Source of the DNA: Billgrantia sulfidoxydans
GTDB taxonomy: Bacteria; Pseudomonadota; Gammaproteobacteria; Pseudomonadales; Halomonadaceae
Length of the DNA stretch: 64,000 nt
Direction: 5' to 3'
Assembly (NCBI RefSeq): GCF_017868775.1
Contig: NZ_CP053381.1
Coordinates: 2,046,001 to 2,110,000 of the forward strand
Shown here: positions 59,787 to 64,000 of the stretch, one piece after another
Numbering within the stretch: the stretch's first letter is position 1
Layout of the letters: each line of letters starts with the position of its first letter
The notes under the pieces: model-generated
The model's input: only the letters and a program-made list of their open reading frames with translations
What the model was told of the DNA's origin: nothing
Database searches by the model: none
Made by a program: the position numbers and the translations under genes

Positions 59787-61478
59787 ATGAATTCCGACGC
59801 ACGTTCGGACCTCACGCCGAGACGCTGGCTGGCGGCTCATGCCGCCGCCCAGCGCCGCTGGCTCGGCCTGGCCGCCCTGGCCGGGATTGCCGTCGGCGCG
59901 CTGACGGTGGTTCAGATGACTCTGCTGGCCTGGATCGTCAGCCGCCTGCTGGTCGCTGGCGATTCCCTGGCCGCGCTGACCTGGGCCTTCGTCGCGCTGG
60001 TCGCCGCACTGCTGGCCAGGGCGCTGTGCCAGTGGGGGCAGGAGGCGGCCGGCCAGGAGGCCAGCCTGAACATTCGTCAGTCGGTGCGTGACGAGCTGTT
60101 GGAGCATCTTGACGCGATGGGGCCGGTGCGGGCCGGCGCCCGCCATTCGGCGAGCCTGGCCAGCCAGTTGATCGAGCAGGTCGAGGCGTTCGACGGCTAC
60201 TTCGCCCGCTTCCTGCCGCAGCTGCGGCTGAGCGTGGCCATCCCGTTGCTGATTCTCGTCGTGGTGCTCTGGCTCGACTGGCTGGCGGCCCTGTTCCTGC
60301 TGCTGGCGGCCCCCTTGATCCCGCTGTTCATGGCGCTGGTGGGCATGGGGGCGGAGCGCCTCAACCGCGAACAGTTCGCCGCCGTCACTCGCCTCGCGGG
60401 CCACTTCCTCGATCGCGTGCGGGGCATCGCCACGCTGCAGCTCTTCCATCAGACCCGCGAAGCCGGCGCGGAAGTCCATGCGGCCGCGGACCGCTATCGG
60501 CGCCTGAGCATGCGCACGCTGCGGGTGGCGTTCCTCTCCTCGGCGGTGCTCGAGTTCTTCGCCTCGGTGTCGATCGCCGTCGTCGCCATCTATGTGGGCT
60601 TCGGCCTGCTCGGCTATATCGAATTCGGCCCGGCGGAGGACCTCACGCTGTTCAGCGGCCTGCTGGTATTGCTGCTGGCACCGGAATTCTTCCAGCCGCT
60701 GCGCAGCCTGGCGCAGCACTATCACGACCGTGCCGCGGCGCTGGGAGCCGCCGACGGCATGCTGGCGCTGCTCGCCGAGCCGGTGCGCCGGGCCGACGGC
60801 GGTGCAGCGCTGCCGTCGTCCGATGAGCGGCTGGTGGCCCTGGAAGGCGTGACCCTGTCGCACCCGGGGCGCGGCCAGGTGCTGGGGCCGCTCAGTGTCG
60901 CGGTGGCCGCCGGCGAGACGCTGGTGATCGCGGGGCCCTCGGGGGCGGGCAAGTCGGCCTTGCTGCAGCTGCTGGCGGGCTTCGTGGCCCCCGACGAGGG
61001 CGAGCGCTGCGCTCAGGCGACGTTGAGGATCGCCTGGATGGATCAGCGCCCGGTGCTGATCCACGGCAGCCTGGCCGACAACCTTCGCCTGGCCGCGCCC
61101 GATGCGAGCGAGGCCGAACTGCAGCAGGCGCTCGAACGGGCCGGGCTGGCCGAGCTGGTGGCTGCGCTGCCTAAGGGGATCGATACCGGTCTGGGCGAGC
61201 GGGGTTCCGGCCTGTCGGGCGGCCAGGCGCAGCGCCTGGCGCTGGCGCGCGTGTTCCTCTCGAACGCCGACCTGGTGCTGCTCGACGAGCCCACCGCGAG
61301 CCTGGATGCGGAAAGCGAAGCGCGGGTCGTCGAATCGCTGCGCCGGCTGGCCGAGGAGGGCCGGGCGCTGGTTATCGCCACCCATCACCCCGCCCTGATG
61401 GCCTTGGCGAGTCGGCGGCTCGAACTCGACGGAGGCGCCGTCAAGGCCCAGGCAACGGGAGTGCGTCTCCATGAGTGA
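59787..61478 (+). CDS. cydD: Thiol-reductant ABC exporter subunit CydD
   Basis: Half-transporter of 563 residues needed to assemble cytochrome bd; with CydC it exports cysteine/glutathione to the periplasm. The N-terminal half has six helices (from GLAALAGIAVGALTVVQMTL). The ATPase half has Walker A IAGPSGAGKSALLQL, signature GSGLSGGQAQRLALAR and Walker B LVLLDEPTASLD. It follows cydB by 3 nt and overlaps cydC by 8 nt, giving the order A-B-D-C. The translational coupling fits the stoichiometric heterodimer. Confidence 0.92.
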   Translation: MNSDARSDLTPRRWLAAHAAAQRRWLGLAALAGIAVGALTVVQMTLLAWIVSRLLVAGDSLAALTWAFVALVAALLARALCQWGQEAAGQEASLNIRQSVRDELLEHLDAMGPVRAGARHSASLASQLIEQVEAFDGYFARFLPQLRLSVAIPLLILVVVLWLDWLAALFLLLAAPLIPLFMALVGMGAERLNREQFAAVTRLAGHFLDRVRGIATLQLFHQTREAGAEVHAAADRYRRLSMRTLRVAFLSSAVLEFFASVSIAVVAIYVGFGLLGYIEFGPAEDLTLFSGLLVLLLAPEFFQPLRSLAQHYHDRAAALGAADGMLALLAEPVRRADGGAALPSSDERLVALEGVTLSHPGRGQVLGPLSVAVAAGETLVIAGPSGAGKSALLQLLAGFVAPDEGERCAQATLRIAWMDQRPVLIHGSLADNLRLAAPDASEAELQQALERAGLAELVAALPKGIDTGLGERGSGLSGGQAQRLALARVFLSNADLVLLDEPTASLDAESEARVVESLRRLAEEGRALVIATHHPALMALASRRLELDGGAVKAQATGVRLHE

Positions 61479-63201
61479 GTCGCTGAAAGCCACGCTGTCC
61501 CCTTGGCTGCGTTTGCTTGCGCGTCGCCCGCGGCGGCTCGTGATCGGCATCCTGCTGCTGACGGCGACGCTGTTCTCGGCGGTGGGGCTGTTGGCGCTAT
61601 CGGGCTGGTTCATCGCCGCCAGCGCGCTCACCGGCATTGCCTTGTCGATGGGCCTCGCGGCCAGTCTCGACGTCTACGTACCTGGCGGTGGGATACGCTT
61701 CTTCGCCGTCAGCCGGACCGTGGCGCGCTATCTCGAGCGACTCTACAACCACGACACCGTGCTGCGCCTGCTGGCCGACCTGCGCGTTCGGCTGTTCGCC
61801 GCCATGGCCAGGCTCGACGACCGCAGCCTGGCCCGGCAGCGTGCCAGCGACTGGCTCAACCGGCTGACCGCCGACATCGACACCCTCGACAGCCTCTACC
61901 TGCGCCTGCTGGCGCCGCCGCTGGTGGCGCTGGCAGCGGTGCTGCTGCTGGCCGCCTTCCTGGCGCTGTGGGTCCCGCCCGTGGGGGTGGCCCTGCTGGC
62001 GCTACTGCTGCCCGCCTGGGCCTGGCTGACGGTTGGCCAGGCGTGGCTGGGCATGGCCGCGAGCCGGCGCCAGGTGGGCCATCTTCAGCGCCTGCGTAGC
62101 CAGGCCATCGAGTACCTGACCGGGCTGGCGGAGCTGGAGGCTTACGGCAGCCGGGCCTGGCATCGGCGCGGGCTGCGCCAGCGCGAGCAGGCGCTGTGCC
62201 GGGACCAGCGTCGCGTCGGCAGGGTCGCCGGCTTCGGCATTGCCTTGGGGAACCTGGCGGTCGGGCTGGGCATGGTGGCGGCGCTGTGGCTGGCAGCCTT
62301 GGCCTGGCAGCGGGGCGCCATCAGCGGTGCCGTGATGGTCATGATGCCGCTGGCGGTGCTCGCCATCGGCGAGGCGCTGGCACTGCTGCCGGCGCCCTTC
62401 ACCCAGCTGGGCGCGACCCGCGGGGCCGCCGAGCGGCTCAACGCGGTGGAGCGGGCAAGCGTGGGCGGCTACGAGAAGGGAGACGCCAGTCTGCCTGGCG
62501 GCCCGTTGGCGGTACGCCTGGAAGACGTCGGGCTGCATTATCCCGGTGCGCTCACGCCCGCGCTGCGGGAGATCCAGCTCGAGCTGAGGCCCGGCGAGCG
62601 GCTGGCCCTGACCGGCGCCTCCGGCGCGGGCAAGAGCAGTGTGGCGGCCCTGCTGACCCGGCGCCTGCCGCCCGACCATGGAAGCATCCTGCTAGGCGGC
62701 GTGCCCCTCGCTCAGGTCGCGGAGCGCGATCTGCGCGAGCGTGTCGCGATGCTCGGCCAGCGTATCGATCTGCTGCAGGACAGCCTGGCCACCAACCTGC
62801 GGCTGGCGGCACCGGATGCCGACGACGACCGGCTCTGGCAGGCCCTGGCCTGGGTCGAGCTGCAGGAATGGGCGGCGAGCCTGCCGCACGGCTTGGCTAC
62901 CGCGGTGGGCGAAGGCGGGCGGGCGCTCTCCGGCGGCCAGGCGCGCCGCCTGGCGCTGGCCCGGCTGTGGCTGCGCGACCCCGGGCTGGTGATCCTCGAC
63001 GAGCCCTTCACCGGCCTGGATGCCGCCACCGTGGCGCGGCTGTCGCGACGCATGGACGAGTGGCTGCGCGGCCGCAGCGTGCTCTACCTGGTGCACCAGC
63101 TCGATGGCGGGGCTTTCGATCCTCCCGGGATCACCCTGGTCGGGCATCTCGAGCAGGGTAGATTGACCGTTTGCGCAAAACCCGGGTATCCATCAGGATA
63201 A
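61471..63201 (+). CDS. cydC: Thiol-reductant ABC exporter subunit CydC
   Basis: Second half-transporter, 576 residues, partner of CydD. It has the CydC-typical FFAVSRTVARYLERLYNHDT near residue 80, six N-terminal helices, Walker A LTGASGAGKSSVAALL, signature GGRALSGGQARRLALAR and Walker B LVILDEPFTGLD. The ATG at 61471 sits inside the end of cydD (8-nt overlap). It is the last gene of the cyd operon; the deaminase gene begins about 25 nt later, close enough for cotranscription. Confidence 0.92.
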   Translation: MSESLKATLSPWLRLLARRPRRLVIGILLLTATLFSAVGLLALSGWFIAASALTGIALSMGLAASLDVYVPGGGIRFFAVSRTVARYLERLYNHDTVLRLLADLRVRLFAAMARLDDRSLARQRASDWLNRLTADIDTLDSLYLRLLAPPLVALAAVLLLAAFLALWVPPVGVALLALLLPAWAWLTVGQAWLGMAASRRQVGHLQRLRSQAIEYLTGLAELEAYGSRAWHRRGLRQREQALCRDQRRVGRVAGFGIALGNLAVGLGMVAALWLAALAWQRGAISGAVMVMMPLAVLAIGEALALLPAPFTQLGATRGAAERLNAVERASVGGYEKGDASLPGGPLAVRLEDVGLHYPGALTPALREIQLELRPGERLALTGASGAGKSSVAALLTRRLPPDHGSILLGGVPLAQVAERDLRERVAMLGQRIDLLQDSLATNLRLAAPDADDDRLWQALAWVELQEWAASLPHGLATAVGEGGRALSGGQARRLALARLWLRDPGLVILDEPFTGLDAATVARLSRRMDEWLRGRSVLYLVHQLDGGAFDPPGITLVGHLEQGRLTVCAKPGYPSG

Positions 63202-63226
63202 GGACATGAAGCCGATGAGGTGCACC

Positions 63227-64000
63227 ATGCGCGATTTCCTGAAGCGGCTGCCGAAGGCCGAACTCCACCTGCATATCGAGGGCTCGCTGGAACCGGAGCT
63301 GATGCTCGCTCTGGCCAGGCGCAACGGCGTCGCGCTGCCCTTCGACTCGGTTGAAGCGGTGCGGGCCGCCTATGACTTCGACGATCTCCCCTCGTTTCTC
63401 GACCTCTATTACCAGGGCATGAGCGTGCTCAAGCGAGCCGAGGACTTCCACGACCTGGCGATGGACTACTTCCGTCGCGCCCATGCCGAGGGCGTGGTGC
63501 ACGTCGAGATGCACTTCGACCCCCAGGCCCACCTGGCCCGAGGCGTCGAGCTCGACGTCGTCATGGAGGGGCTCAGCCTGGCCCGCCGCGAAGCCGAGCG
63601 CGAACTGGGCATGTCCACGGCGCTGATCATGGCCTTCCTGCGCGATCGTCCCGCCGAGGAGGCGATGAAGGTGCTGGAGAGCGCCGCGCCATACTGGGAG
63701 ATGCTCGATGCCGTGGGGCTCGACAGCGCCGAGCGTGGCCATCCGCCCTCCAAGTTCACCGAGGTCTTCCAGCGCGCGAAGATGCTGGGCATTCCCCGGG
63801 TCGCCCATGCCGGCGAGGAGGGGCCTGCCGACTACATCCGCGAGGCCCTCGACCTGCTCGACGTGTGTCGCATCGACCACGGCGTGCGCTGCCTGGAGGA
63901 TCCCGAGCTGGTCGCCCGGCTGCGCGACGAGGGCGTGGTGCTCACCGTCTGCCCGCTCTCCAACGTGCGCCTCAAGGTGGTGGAGCGAATGGAGGAGCAC
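63227..64000 (+). CDS. Adenosine/adenine deaminase family protein, 3' end cut by window edge
   Basis: The visible 258 residues form the N-terminal part of a zinc-dependent amidohydrolase. Metal-binding histidines lie in LPKAELHLHIEGSLEPEL; the substrate region VAHAGEEGP, RIDHGVR and the segment TVCPLSN are typical. Proteins of this group in Pseudomonas were shown to deaminate adenine rather than adenosine, so an adenine deaminase is likely (established for relatives, inferred here). Starts at 63206, 63215 and 63227 are all in frame; 63227 has GAGG six bases upstream and matches homologue N-termini. The enzyme feeds purine salvage with hypoxanthine. It is truncated by the window, not by mutation. 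Confidence 0.88.
   Translation, partial: MRDFLKRLPKAELHLHIEGSLEPELMLALARRNGVALPFDSVEAVRAAYDFDDLPSFLDLYYQGMSVLKRAEDFHDLAMDYFRRAHAEGVVHVEMHFDPQAHLARGVELDVVMEGLSLARREAERELGMSTALIMAFLRDRPAEEAMKVLESAAPYWEMLDAVGLDSAERGHPPSKFTEVFQRAKMLGIPRVAHAGEEGPADYIREALDLLDVCRIDHGVRCLEDPELVARLRDEGVVLTVCPLSNVRLKVVERMEEH

Noticed and set aside
59770..59800. cydX-like small gene between cydB and cydD
   Set aside because: Only 3 nt separate the two genes; CIO-type oxidases usually lack it.

Overview
The window is one stretch of chromosome from a GC-rich gammaproteobacterium. Gene content and protein style (bau-type beta-alanine genes, LiuR-controlled branched-chain acid catabolism, NhaC, CIO-type cytochrome bd, PqiABC, queCE) point to Halomonas or a close relative in the Halomonadaceae; this placement is inference from content, not from a marker gene. 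No rRNA, tRNA, CRISPR array, insertion sequence, prophage or plasmid gene is visible. Genes are densely packed, with many 1-11 nt overlaps.

Layout. 1-3.8 kb: beta-alanine/omega-amino acid catabolism (aminotransferase and CoA-acylating semialdehyde dehydrogenase, divergent from a LysR regulator). 3.8-6.2 kb: NhaC-family antiporter divergent from an Lrp/AsnC regulator. 6.2-10 kb: pipecolate/lysine catabolism (AmaA-like oxidase, AmaB-like aldehyde dehydrogenase, LysR regulator). 10-15.9 kb: branched-chain acid catabolism: acyl-CoA synthetase and LiuR on the minus strand, then isobutyryl-CoA dehydrogenase, 3-hydroxyisobutyryl-CoA hydrolase and MmsB on the plus strand, with a 16-bp perfect palindrome in the divergent gap as candidate LiuR operator. 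15.9-20 kb: MATE exporter, then glutaryl-CoA dehydrogenase with a CaiB/BaiF CoA-transferase, the lower end of lysine catabolism. 20-23.6 kb: divergent ppsR/ppsA. 23.7-32.4 kb: gamma-glutamyltransferase, membrane-anchored glycerophosphodiesterase, RraA, an outer-membrane beta-barrel, aconitase B and a DUF1289 protein.

32.4-41.2 kb: tRNA modification: MiaE, then a large BTAD/cyclase-homology/AAA regulator, then a minus-strand queC-queE-(two-domain QueD-like)-YkgJ operon, then YegQ/TrhP. The regulator, the QueD-like gene and the YkgJ gene each carry an apparent one-base insertion that breaks the frame, all within about 4.1 kb. 41.2-50.6 kb: HDOD-GGDEF protein, DUF2789 protein, asparaginase, a three-gene ATPase/FtsX permease/HlyD exporter, an MFS transporter and an unrecognised protein. 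50.7-57 kb: RhlE helicase, pqiABC and a YrbG-type Ca/Na antiporter. 57.3-63.2 kb: cydABDC (short-Q-loop cytochrome bd oxidase and its assembly exporter). The window ends inside an adenosine/adenine deaminase gene.

The catabolic genes feed central metabolism: valine, beta-alanine and lysine carbon enters as acyl-CoAs, aconitase B and PEP synthase serve the TCA cycle and gluconeogenesis, and the bd oxidase disposes of the electrons. The most unusual region is 33.0-37.4 kb, where three neighbouring genes are frameshifted in the same direction around an unusual multidomain regulator. No clearly new biological system was found; the best candidates are that regulator, the QueD-like/YkgJ pair and several unassigned operator-like palindromes.
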